From UBA10649 sp963842725 (GTDB lineage: Bacteria > Actinomycetota > Actinomycetes > S36-B12), in the NCBI GenBank assembly GCA_963842725.1, contig CAWJHN010000004.1:1240001-1304000 (forward strand): a stretch of 64,000 bases of DNA, written 5' to 3'. Shown here in pieces: positions 37,271-44,996 of this stretch; positions within the stretch are counted from its first letter, which is position 1; every line of letters begins with the position of its first letter. Made by a program: the position numbers and the translations under genes. The notes under the pieces were generated by a model that did not search any database, had not been told where the DNA came from, and saw only the letters and a list, made by a program, of their open reading frames with translations.

Positions 37271-38689
37271 GTGCAGTTCCGCAATCAGCCCGGCGAGGCA
37301 GCGCTCGCCGCCCTGGCCTCGACCAGGCATTCCGTCTTCTGGCTCGACCGACCCCAACGCCCGGACCCGGCGCCGGAGCTGGTCGGGTCCCAGCGCGCCG
37401 ACCTGCTCGTGGTGGGCGCCGGGTTCACCGGACTGTGGACCGCGCTGCTCGCCAAGCAGGCCGACCCGGGCCGTGACGTCGCCCTCGTAGAAGGAGCTCG
37501 GGTGGCCGAGGGCGCCACCGGCCGAAACGGCGGCTTCGTCTCGGCCTCGCTCACCCATGGCATGGCGAACGGATTCGATCGCTGGCCCGACGAGATGCCC
37601 AGCCTTCTGCGCATGGGACACGAGAACCTCGACGCCATCGAGCGGGCGGTCACCGACCTCGGGATCGACTGCGACTTCGTGCGGGCGGGAGAGCTCGATG
37701 TGGCCCTCGAGCCGCACCAGCTGATCAGCCTCGAGGAGGGCATCACGCAGGCCCGGTCGGTCGGCGAGGACGTCGTCATGCTCGACGCGGAGCAGACGCG
37801 ATCCCGCCTCGACTCGCCGAGCTATCTCGGCTCGTCCTACGACCCTCGGGGGGTGGCGCTGGTCGATCCCGCCCGCCTCGCGTGGGGGCTGCGGCAGGCC
37901 TGCCTCGACGCGGGCGTGCGCCTCTTCGAGCGCACACCGATCAACCAGCTGACCTCGCGGGGGGACTCGATGCTCGCGGTGTCACGGCGCGGCGTCATCC
38001 GCTCGGAGCGCGTGGCGCTGGCGACGAACGCCTACCCGCCGCTGCTCAGGCGCATCTCGCACTACGTCGTCCCGGTCTACGACTACGTGCTCATCACCGA
38101 GCCGTTGAGCGATCGGCAGTGGTCGGCCATCGGCTGGGGCGGCCGCGAGGGCATCAGCGACAGCGGAAACCAGTTCCACTACTACCGCACGACCGATGAC
38201 GGACGGATCCTGTGGGGCGGCTACGACGCGATCTACCACCCCGGCAACGGCTTCGGCCCGCAGTTCGACCACCACCGCGACTCCTACGAACGGCTGGCGG
38301 AGCACTTCCTGCAGACGTTCCCGCAGCTGCAGGGACTCGCGTTCTCGCATGCGTGGGGCGGGGCGATCGACACCTGCTCGCGCTTCAGCGCGTTCTGGGG
38401 CACCGCCCACGACGGCAAGGTCGGGTACGTGGCCGGATACACCGGGCTCGGCGTCGGCGCCTCGCGATTCGGCGCCGAGACGATGCTCGACCTCGTCGAT
38501 GGGCGCAGCACCGAGCGGACCGAGCTGCAGATGGTCCGCAGCAAGCCACTGCCCTTCCCGCCCGAGCCGATCCGATCCTGGGGCATCAACCTGACGACGT
38601 CCGCGCTGCAGAAGGCCGACGGCAACGGCGGGCGCAGGAATGCCTGGCTCCGCACGCTGGACCGGCTCGGGCTCGGATTCGAGTCCTGA
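37271..38689 (+). CDS. FAD-dependent amine oxidoreductase, PuuB-like
   Basis: 472 residues from GTG 37271, with AAGGAGTCC upstream. DLLVVGAGFTGLWTALLAKQ (about 44-63) and EGATGRNGGFVSASL are the FAD-binding blocks of the gamma-glutamylputrescine-oxidase group; WGGYDAIYH and AGYTGLGVGASRFGAETMLD complete the C-terminal FAD contacts. It lies between the PotABC importer and agmatinase, so putrescine or another polyamine is the expected substrate. No gamma-glutamylputrescine synthetase is in the window. It is a distant paralogue of the gene at 15218-16615. Confidence 0.86.
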   Translation: MQFRNQPGEAALAALASTRHSVFWLDRPQRPDPAPELVGSQRADLLVVGAGFTGLWTALLAKQADPGRDVALVEGARVAEGATGRNGGFVSASLTHGMANGFDRWPDEMPSLLRMGHENLDAIERAVTDLGIDCDFVRAGELDVALEPHQLISLEEGITQARSVGEDVVMLDAEQTRSRLDSPSYLGSSYDPRGVALVDPARLAWGLRQACLDAGVRLFERTPINQLTSRGDSMLAVSRRGVIRSERVALATNAYPPLLRRISHYVVPVYDYVLITEPLSDRQWSAIGWGGREGISDSGNQFHYYRTTDDGRILWGGYDAIYHPGNGFGPQFDHHRDSYERLAEHFLQTFPQLQGLAFSHAWGGAIDTCSRFSAFWGTAHDGKVGYVAGYTGLGVGASRFGAETMLDLVDGRSTERTELQMVRSKPLPFPPEPIRSWGINLTTSALQKADGNGGRRNAWLRTLDRLGLGFES

Positions 38690-38728
38690 AGCGACCCTTC
38701 ACCGAACACTTCGTAGGAGACTTCGACA

Positions 38729-39754
38729 ATGGCCAGGCACGGCCCCCAGTACGGGCCCGACTACACGTTCCTCGGCGTGGAGCGGTGCGATCTCGACGAC
38801 CCCGCAACGTTTGCCAGCGCCGACGTCGTGATCGTCGGAGCACCGTTCGACGGTGGCACGTCGTATCGAAGCGGTGCACGATTCGGGCCCTCGGCGATCC
38901 GGGCCGCCTGCTACCTCGAGCACGATGGGTCCCGTCCGTCCCTCGCGATGAGGGTGGACGGACTCACGGATCTGCAGGTGCTCGATGGCGGCGACGTCCA
39001 CATGGCCGGTGGCGACACCCTGGCCGCCTGCGCGGCCCTCGAGACCGTGGTCGAGCGGGTTGCCCGTGCGGGCGCCATACCGGTCGTGCTGGGCGGCGAC
39101 CACACGATCACGTGGCCGGACGTCACGGGCGTGGCGAGGGCGCACGGCTGGGGGCGGGTGTCCGTCATCCACTTCGACGCCCATGCCGACACCGGCAGCA
39201 TCGTCGAGGGCTCGCTGATCGGGCACGGTCAGCCGATGCGGGCCCTGATCGACTCCGGCGCGGCCCGGGGGGATCGCTTCCTGCAGGTCGGGCTCCGTGG
39301 GTACTGGCCGCCGGTCGATGTCCTCGCCTGGATGTCCGCCCAGGGCATGCGCAGCTACGAGATGACGGAGGTGGTGGCCCGCGGCCTGGATGCCTGCCTC
39401 ACCGAGGCCTTCGCCATCGCCACGGACGACTGCGACGGCGTCTTCCTCAGCGTCGACATCGATGTCTGCGATCCAGGTCACGCACCCGGCACCGGCACTC
39501 CGGAGCCCGGGGGCCTGTCGGCACGCGAGCTCCTCGACTCGGTCCGGCGCATCTGCTACGTCCTTCCCGTCGTCGGCATCGACGTCGTGGAGGTCTCGCC
39601 ACCGTATGACCATGCGGACATCACGGCCCTGCTGGGCAACCGCGTGGTGCTCGAGGCCTTGTCCGCCATCGCCCGGCGCCGCAAGGACCAACGCGACGGC
39701 GCGCAGTGGGATCCGCGCCAGCCGTTGCTCGCCGACCGGATCCCGGGAGAGTAG
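38729..39754 (+). CDS. speB: Agmatinase-family ureohydrolase
   Basis: 341 residues. The binuclear Mn site is complete: GGDHTITWP (His125), HFDAHADTGS (Asp150, His152, Asp154) and SVDIDVCDPGHAPGTGTPEP (Asp243, Asp245). It hydrolyses agmatine to putrescine and urea; guanidinobutyrate and related guanidino acids are alternatives within the family. It sits in a run with the PuuB-like oxidase upstream and the saccharopine-dehydrogenase-like gene 2 bases downstream, so these are cotranscribed. Confidence 0.9.
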   Translation: MARHGPQYGPDYTFLGVERCDLDDPATFASADVVIVGAPFDGGTSYRSGARFGPSAIRAACYLEHDGSRPSLAMRVDGLTDLQVLDGGDVHMAGGDTLAACAALETVVERVARAGAIPVVLGGDHTITWPDVTGVARAHGWGRVSVIHFDAHADTGSIVEGSLIGHGQPMRALIDSGAARGDRFLQVGLRGYWPPVDVLAWMSAQGMRSYEMTEVVARGLDACLTEAFAIATDDCDGVFLSVDIDVCDPGHAPGTGTPEPGGLSARELLDSVRRICYVLPVVGIDVVEVSPPYDHADITALLGNRVVLEALSAIARRRKDQRDGAQWDPRQPLLADRIPGE

Positions 39755-39756
39755 AC

Positions 39757-40965
39757 ATGCGCATCCTTGCTGTGGGAGCCGGCGGAGTGGGAACGTCCGC
39801 GGCCCTGATCGCCGCCCGTCGTGACTTCTTCGACCTGTGGGTGGTGTCCGACTATGACGGCGACCGAGCGCGTGCCGTCGTCGACGGACTCGCCGATCCG
39901 AGGTTCGTCGCCGCCCAGCTCGATGCCTCGAGCGCGGACGCCGTTGCCGGACTGTGTCGAGAGCACGGCATCACGCACGTCCTGAACGTCATCGACCCGC
40001 GATACGTGATGCCCATCTTCGAGGGTGCCTTCGCGGCGGAGGCCGACTACCTCGACACGGCGATGAGCCTGTCACGGCCACATCCGTCGAGGCCGTACTC
40101 GGAGTCAGGCGTGAAGCTCGGCGACGAGCAGTTCGCGCGCAGCGACGCGTGGCAGGCGAGCGGCCGACTGGCCCTGTGCGGCATGGGCGTCGAACCCGGC
40201 CTCGCCGACGTGTTCGCGCGGTACGCCGCCGACCACCTGTTCAGTGAGATCGACGAGATCGGCATCCGGGACGGTGCCAACCTCGTCGTTGAGGGCTACG
40301 ACTTCGCGCCGTCCTTCTCCATCTGGACGACGATCGAGGAGTGCCTCAATCCCCCCGTCATCTGGGAGAGGGACCGCGGCTGGTTCACCACCCCGCCGTT
40401 CTCCGAGCCCGAGGTGTTCGACTTCCCGGACGGCATCGGTCCGGTGGAGGTCATCAACGTCGAGCACGAGGAGGTCCTCCTGGTGCCGCGGTGGATCGAC
40501 TGCAAGCGGGTGACGTTCAAGTACGGGCTCGGTGACGAGTTCATCGACGTGCTGAAGACCCTGCACAAGCTGGGCCTTGACCGGACGGAGCCGGTCGTGG
40601 TCAAGGGCCAGCAGGTCAGCCCGCGCGACGTGGTCGCTGCGGCCCTGCCCGATCCGTCGACTCTGGGCGACCGGATGAGCGGCAAGACCTGTGCGGGCAC
40701 GTGGGTCACGGGGACGGGCAAGGACGGCCGTCCCAGGGAGGTCTACCTCTATCACGTGGCCGACAACGAATGGACCATGAGCGAATACGGAGTCCAGGCG
40801 GTCGTGTGGCAGACGGCCATGAACCCCGTCATCGCGCTCGAGCTGCTCGCGTCGGGGGAGTGGCAGGGCGCCGGAGTGCTCGGACCGGAGGCGTTCGACG
40901 CGGTGCCCTACCTCGACCTGATGAGCGACGGGTACGGGCAGCCGTACGGCATCCGGGAGGGCTGA
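39757..40965 (+). CDS. Saccharopine dehydrogenase-like / carboxynorspermidine dehydrogenase-like protein
   Basis: 402 residues from ATG 39757. A Rossmann NAD(P) site opens the protein (MRILAVGAGGVGTSAALIA), followed by ITHVLNVIDPRYVMPIFEGA and CGMGVEPGLADVFARYAADH, typical of the saccharopine dehydrogenase/carboxynorspermidine dehydrogenase superfamily. These enzymes reductively join or oxidatively split an amine and a keto or aldehyde compound. Being 2 bases after agmatinase, it probably handles a polyamine or its aldehyde, in either synthesis or degradation. The exact substrate is unknown. A 13-bp terminator hairpin follows. Confidence 0.8.
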   Translation: MRILAVGAGGVGTSAALIAARRDFFDLWVVSDYDGDRARAVVDGLADPRFVAAQLDASSADAVAGLCREHGITHVLNVIDPRYVMPIFEGAFAAEADYLDTAMSLSRPHPSRPYSESGVKLGDEQFARSDAWQASGRLALCGMGVEPGLADVFARYAADHLFSEIDEIGIRDGANLVVEGYDFAPSFSIWTTIEECLNPPVIWERDRGWFTTPPFSEPEVFDFPDGIGPVEVINVEHEEVLLVPRWIDCKRVTFKYGLGDEFIDVLKTLHKLGLDRTEPVVVKGQQVSPRDVVAAALPDPSTLGDRMSGKTCAGTWVTGTGKDGRPREVYLYHVADNEWTMSEYGVQAVVWQTAMNPVIALELLASGEWQGAGVLGPEAFDAVPYLDLMSDGYGQPYGIREG

Positions 40966-40971
40966 GTGCCA

Positions 40972-41003
40972 CCTGCCGCAGCGGTCACGTCCGCTGCGGC
41001 AGG
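40972..41003. terminator. Bidirectional GC-rich terminator hairpin
   Basis: CCTGCCGCAGCGG at 40972-40984 pairs perfectly with CCGCTGCGGCAGG at 40991-41003; loop TCACGT. It lies between the convergent saccharopine-dehydrogenase-like gene (stop 40965) and the small secreted-protein gene (stop 41015), so it can serve both strands. No U-tract. Confidence 0.75.
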
Positions 41004-41014
41004 CCCGAGGACGA

Positions 41015-41473
41015 TCAGTTGGCGTACGTGATGGTGAACATCGTGTACAGCCCGTTGACCAGCAGGCGGTACTTGAACGTGCCGTTGCACCACTTGCCGC
41101 CGTTGCAGTACGGGTTGAGCTCGAGCCTGGCGATGCCCTTCGCGTTCGTCGTCGCCGCGTCCTCTCGCTTCCAGGTCCCGTTCTCCTTGTACTGCAGCTT
41201 GATGTACTGCTGCGGCCGGGCCGGTTCGGCGGTGACCTCGAGCAGCGGGAGATTCTCCTGCACCTGGTACTTGGACTTGCGGAAGGTCCGGATCTTGGAG
41301 TCGACACCGTCGCTCCACTCCCAGAAGAACTCCTGGGCCGATGGCTGAACACCCACCGCCTGCGCCGGCTCGGCGGTAGGCGCGGCGTTGGCGGAGACGG
41401 GCACGGCCAGCGCCAGGCTGGCGGCCACCGCGAAACCGATGAGCACACGCGTCATGGATCGATTGCTGCGCAC
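41015..41473 (-). CDS. Small secreted protein of unknown function
   Basis: 152 residues from GTG 41473, chosen because GGAGGGG lies 5 bases upstream. A signal peptide (about residues 7-31, MTRVLIGFAVAASLALAVPV then ANA) is followed by a mature domain rich in Lys, Tyr and Trp: EFFWEWSDGVDSKIRTF, YIKLQYKENGTWKRED, and a C-terminal pair of Cys in NPYCNGGKWCNGTFKYRLL that could form a disulfide. The alternating hydrophobic pattern suggests a beta-sandwich. I do not recognise a family. It lies alone between the polyamine genes and gabT. Confidence 0.7.
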   Translation of the reverse strand: MRSNRSMTRVLIGFAVAASLALAVPVSANAAPTAEPAQAVGVQPSAQEFFWEWSDGVDSKIRTFRKSKYQVQENLPLLEVTAEPARPQQYIKLQYKENGTWKREDAATTNAKGIARLELNPYCNGGKWCNGTFKYRLLVNGLYTMFTITYAN

Positions 41474-41575
41474 GTTGACCCCTCCCCTGGACATCATCCG
41501 ATCGTGCACGTCAACCGTAGGGCCGTGAGCCGCCCGATGTCCTGCGATGGGCAAAGCGACAGGCCCGTTGACGGG

Positions 41576-42940
41576 CTACCGCGGATTGGCCTCGAACGCC
41601 TGCTCGAGGATCGTCAGCGCCTCCTCGAGCAGGTGCTTGGGCATGGTCAGCGGCGGCAGGAAGCGGAAGACGTTGCCGTAGGTGCCGGTCGTCAGGGTCA
41701 CGACGCCGTGCGCGTGGCAGTGCCGGTTCAGCGCGGATGCGAGGTCGGCGTCGGGCTCGATGGTGCCGGGTCTCACCAGCTCGATCGCGATCATGGCGCC
41801 TCGTCCGCGGATGTCGCCGATCGACGGGAAGTTCTCGGCCATCGAGTGCAGGCGTGGCAGCATGACGGCCTCGATCGCCTTCGCCTTGCCGGTGGCGTCG
41901 TTCTCCTCCATCCACCGGATGGAGCCGAGCGCCGCGGCGCACGCGACGGGGTTGCCGCCGTAGGTGCCGCCCAGGCCGCCGGAGTGGACCGCATCCATCA
42001 TCTCGGCGCGGCCGGTGACGGCGGCGAGGGGCAGTCCGCCTGCGATGCCCTTGGCCGTCGTGATGAGGTCCGGCACCACTCCCTCGTGCTCGCTCGCGAA
42101 CCAGTCGCCGGTGCGGCAGAAGCCGGACTGGATCTCGTCGGCGACGAAGACGATGCCGTTCTGCTGGGCGAACTCGGCCATGGCGGCGAAGTATCCCTCG
42201 CCGGGCACGATGAAGCCGCCCTCTCCCTGGATGGGCTCGATGATGATCGCGGCGACGTTCGTGGCCCCGATCTCCTTCTCGATGCGGGTCGTGGCCAGGG
42301 CGGCGATCTCGGGGCCCTTGAGACCGCGGTCGCGGTAGGGGTAGGACGTCGGAACGCGGTAGACCTCCGGGGCGAACGGGCCGAACGAGTGCTTGTAGGG
42401 CATGCTCTTGGCGGTCAGCGCCATGGTCAGGTTCGTGCGGCCGTGATAGCCGTGCTCGACGACGACGACGGCCTGGCGGCCCGTGTACGCCCGGGCGATC
42501 TTGACGGCGTTCTCGACCGCCTCGGCGCCGGAGTTGAAGAGGGCGGAGCGCTTGGCGTGATCCCCGGGGGTCAGGCGGTTCAGGAGTTCGCAGACCTCGA
42601 TGTACGACGAGTACGGCGTGACCATGAAGCACGTGTGCGTGAAGTCGGCGACCTGCTTCTGCACGCCCTCGACCACGTACGGGTTCGCGTTGCCGACGGT
42701 GGTGACGGCGATCCCGGAGCCCATGTCGATCAGGGAGTTGCCGTCCACGTCGAGGAGCACGCCGCCCCCCGCCTTCGCGATGTACACCGGGAGGCCGACC
42801 CCGATGCCGGCCGAGACCGCCTCGGTCTTGCGGGCCTGAAGGGCGATCGACGTGGGGCCGGGAATGCTGGTGACGAGTCGGCGCTCCTGGACCAGCCCGT
42901 TCACGGTGGACGTCTCGGCGCGATCGGCAGTGGCAGTCAT
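41576..42940 (-). CDS. gabT: 4-aminobutyrate aminotransferase
   Basis: 454 residues from ATG 42940 after CTGGAGGAATC. It is a class III PLP enzyme with Asp268 in FVADEIQSGFCRTG and Lys297 in ITTAKGIAGGLPLA; FNSGAEAVENAVKIAR and EPIQGEGGFIVPGEGYF are the GabT-specific blocks. It converts GABA and 2-oxoglutarate to succinate semialdehyde and glutamate, linking the polyamine genes to the SSADH at 19384. It is divergent from the PucR-type regulator. Confidence 0.94.
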   Translation of the reverse strand: MTATADRAETSTVNGLVQERRLVTSIPGPTSIALQARKTEAVSAGIGVGLPVYIAKAGGGVLLDVDGNSLIDMGSGIAVTTVGNANPYVVEGVQKQVADFTHTCFMVTPYSSYIEVCELLNRLTPGDHAKRSALFNSGAEAVENAVKIARAYTGRQAVVVVEHGYHGRTNLTMALTAKSMPYKHSFGPFAPEVYRVPTSYPYRDRGLKGPEIAALATTRIEKEIGATNVAAIIIEPIQGEGGFIVPGEGYFAAMAEFAQQNGIVFVADEIQSGFCRTGDWFASEHEGVVPDLITTAKGIAGGLPLAAVTGRAEMMDAVHSGGLGGTYGGNPVACAAALGSIRWMEENDATGKAKAIEAVMLPRLHSMAENFPSIGDIRGRGAMIAIELVRPGTIEPDADLASALNRHCHAHGVVTLTTGTYGNVFRFLPPLTMPKHLLEEALTILEQAFEANPR

Positions 42941-42997
42941 GATTCCTCCAGTGGGGTCGTGCCCCGAGCCTAGGGGGATGGCTGCCCCCTTCGTCCA

Positions 42998-43044
42998 GTC
43001 CACCGTGGACAGGCGCAGGCGTAGGCTTGTCCGATTCGTTGGAC
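42998..43044. promoter_or_regulatory. Inverted repeats in the gabT-pucR intergenic region
   Basis: GTCCACCGTGGAC at 42998-43010 is a perfect 13-base odd palindrome. A weaker half-match, GTCC at 43029-43032 with GGAC at 43041-43044, follows about 30 bases on. Both fall in the divergent gap of roughly 130 bases, where a regulator could control gabT and its own gene. Confidence 0.45.
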
Positions 43045-43069
43045 GCGTGACGTCGTGGTGGAGGTGCGT

Positions 43070-44599
43070 GTGGCGCTGACCGTCGGCCAGGTGCTGGCCC
43101 TGCCCGAACTCGGCCTGCTCCTGCGCACGGTCGCACCTGCGACCGACCGGGAGGTCCGCTGGGTCGCGGTGTCCGAGCACGCCGACCCGACACCGTGGCT
43201 GGAGGGGGGCGACCTGCTGCTGACCACCGGGATGTCGCTGGACGACGACCACGCCCGCGCCCGCGCCTACGTCGAGCGCCTCGTCGCGGCGGATGTCGCC
43301 GCCCTGGGCTTCGGCGTCGGAGTGATCCACCAGGCCATCCCGAACGCCCTCGTCGCGGCCGCCGAGCGAGCCGGGCTCCCGGTGGTGGAGGTGCCCCAGC
43401 CCGTGCCGTTCGTCGCGGTGAGCAAGGCCGTGTCGCGGCTGCTGTCGGCGGAGGAGTATGCCGAGTCGGCGGCCTCGTTCGACTGCCAGCGGCGCCTGAT
43501 CCGCGCGGCCCTGGCCGACTCGGATGGACGGACGGCCCATCTCGTGGGAGTCCTGGCCAAGCACCTCGGTGGTTTCGCCCTCCACCTCGATGCCCGCGGC
43601 GAGGTCGTCGCGGCCGGTCCCGCCGCCGCCGCGGTCCGGGCGGCCGAACTGGCGAGCGAGATCGATCGACTCCGCCCGCGCGGACTCCTCGCCTCCTCAT
43701 CGATGTCTACGGTCGACGAGCACCTGGTGATCGTTCCGATCGGGGTCAAGGGGTCCGCTGACGGCTTCCTGGTGGTCGGCTCGCCGCGGCCACTGCGCCC
43801 GGGGGACCAGGCGGTCATGAACCTCGCCGTCTCCCTGCTTTCGTGGGAGGTGTCGCGCCCGCTCGTCATGGACGAGGGCATGGACCCGTGGCGCCGCCTC
43901 CTGCACACGATGGCCCTCGAGCACGGACTCGATCCCGACCTGCTCGCGCGACTGGGACTGGCGGGCCTGCACCCGACCCGCGCGGTGGCGATGACGTGGC
44001 GAGGCACCGGGGGTCGGGCGGTGCCCGACGCCGTGCTCGCCTCCGCCAACGGACTGGGATCGGCGCTGTTCTGCCGCCGCCCGTCGGGGGAGCTCGCGGG
44101 GTTCGCCGCCATCGACGACGACGGGCAGCTGCCGCCCGAGCTGCGCTCGCTGGCCTCGGCCTCGGGGGTGCAGGCGGCAGGCGTCTCCTGCGTTCTCGAC
44201 CTGACCGTCGCTGCGAACGTGCGCCAGGCGGTCGAGCAGGCGGATCGCGCCGCCGCCGTCGGCCCGGGGCTGCGTGCCTTCGAAGACGAGCCGTCGCGTG
44301 GTCTGGCGTCGTTGCTGGACGCGGCGTCGACGACCGCGTGGGCAGTGGGCTACCTGGGCGACCTGATGACCGTGGCCGAGGGCCGCGAGCTGATGGTGAC
44401 GTTGCGCGCCTGGCTGGACCAGCACGGCCAGGTCGACTCGGCCGCGCAGCGCCTGGGCATCCACCGGCACACCGTCCGACATCGCGTCCGCCGGGCCGAG
44501 GCGGTCCTCGGCCGGTCGCTCGACGACCCCGCGGTCCGGGCCGACCTGTGGTTCGCCCTCGAGGCGGTCCAGTCGCCCGACGGTGACGGTGACGCGTAG
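43070..44599 (+). CDS. PucR family transcriptional regulator
   Basis: 509 residues from GTG 43070, preceded by GGTGGAGG at a good distance; a GTG at 43055 is less well placed. The N-terminal PucR domain starts ALTVGQVLALPELGLLLRTV and includes WLEGGDLLLTTGMSL. A middle GGDEF-like fold follows, and the C-terminal helix-turn-helix reads LDQHGQVDSAAQRLGIHRHT with VRHRVRRAEAVLGRSL. Such proteins activate purine, GABA or other nitrogen-compound genes. Divergent pairing with gabT makes GABA control the best inference. Confidence 0.9.
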   Translation: MALTVGQVLALPELGLLLRTVAPATDREVRWVAVSEHADPTPWLEGGDLLLTTGMSLDDDHARARAYVERLVAADVAALGFGVGVIHQAIPNALVAAAERAGLPVVEVPQPVPFVAVSKAVSRLLSAEEYAESAASFDCQRRLIRAALADSDGRTAHLVGVLAKHLGGFALHLDARGEVVAAGPAAAAVRAAELASEIDRLRPRGLLASSSMSTVDEHLVIVPIGVKGSADGFLVVGSPRPLRPGDQAVMNLAVSLLSWEVSRPLVMDEGMDPWRRLLHTMALEHGLDPDLLARLGLAGLHPTRAVAMTWRGTGGRAVPDAVLASANGLGSALFCRRPSGELAGFAAIDDDGQLPPELRSLASASGVQAAGVSCVLDLTVAANVRQAVEQADRAAAVGPGLRAFEDEPSRGLASLLDAASTTAWAVGYLGDLMTVAEGRELMVTLRAWLDQHGQVDSAAQRLGIHRHTVRHRVRRAEAVLGRSLDDPAVRADLWFALEAVQSPDGDGDA

Positions 44600-44712
44600 G
44601 AGCGTCCGTGTCACAAGCAAGGGGCGGCTCGGGCGTCGGGCCGGCCGCGGCGCAGTTAGGCTGACGGCGTCCGCTGCGTCAGGAGGCCGCGGCCCGAGGA
44701 TCGGAGACGGCC

Positions 44713-44994
44713 ATGGCGGATGCGCACATCAGCAACCATCACCGGGACACGATCGACGCGCTCTTCGCGCACCCCACCAGTCACAACATCCGGTGGGTAG
44801 ACATCGTCAGCCTCGTCGGCGCCCTGGGCCAGGTCGAGGAGAAGCACGACGGCCGGCTCCGGGTGACGATCGGGTCCGAAGTCGAGGTGTTCGATCGCTC
44901 CCACGGCAAGGACGTCACCATGGAGCAGATCATCGAGCTGCGGCGCATGCTGACCCACGCGGGACTCGGCCCCGATGCGGACCGGGAAGCCTGA
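44713..44994 (+). CDS. Small HicA-like/hypothetical protein
   Basis: 93 residues from ATG 44713, with CGGAGA upstream. TSHNIRWVDIVSLVGALGQV, GRLRVTIGSEVEVF and IIELRRMLTHAGL follow the layout of small HicA-type RNA-binding domains (double-stranded-RNA-binding-like fold). The catalytic His of HicA toxins, usually in a GSHxxxxH context, is not clear, and no hicB gene adjoins it. It is cotranscribed with dxr, whose start is 2 bases after the stop. Function unknown; a solitary domestic relative of HicA is the best description. Confidence 0.6.
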   Translation: MADAHISNHHRDTIDALFAHPTSHNIRWVDIVSLVGALGQVEEKHDGRLRVTIGSEVEVFDRSHGKDVTMEQIIELRRMLTHAGLGPDADREA

Positions 44995-44996
44995 CC

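Noticed and set aside
41511..43700. Long minus-strand open frame through gabT and pucR
   Set aside because: It has an Arg/Pro-rich translation with no motif; gabT and the PucR gene explain the region fully.
44713..44994. Active HicAB toxin-antitoxin system
   Set aside because: No HicB gene is adjacent, the toxin's catalytic context is unclear, and the gene is embedded in the dxr operon.
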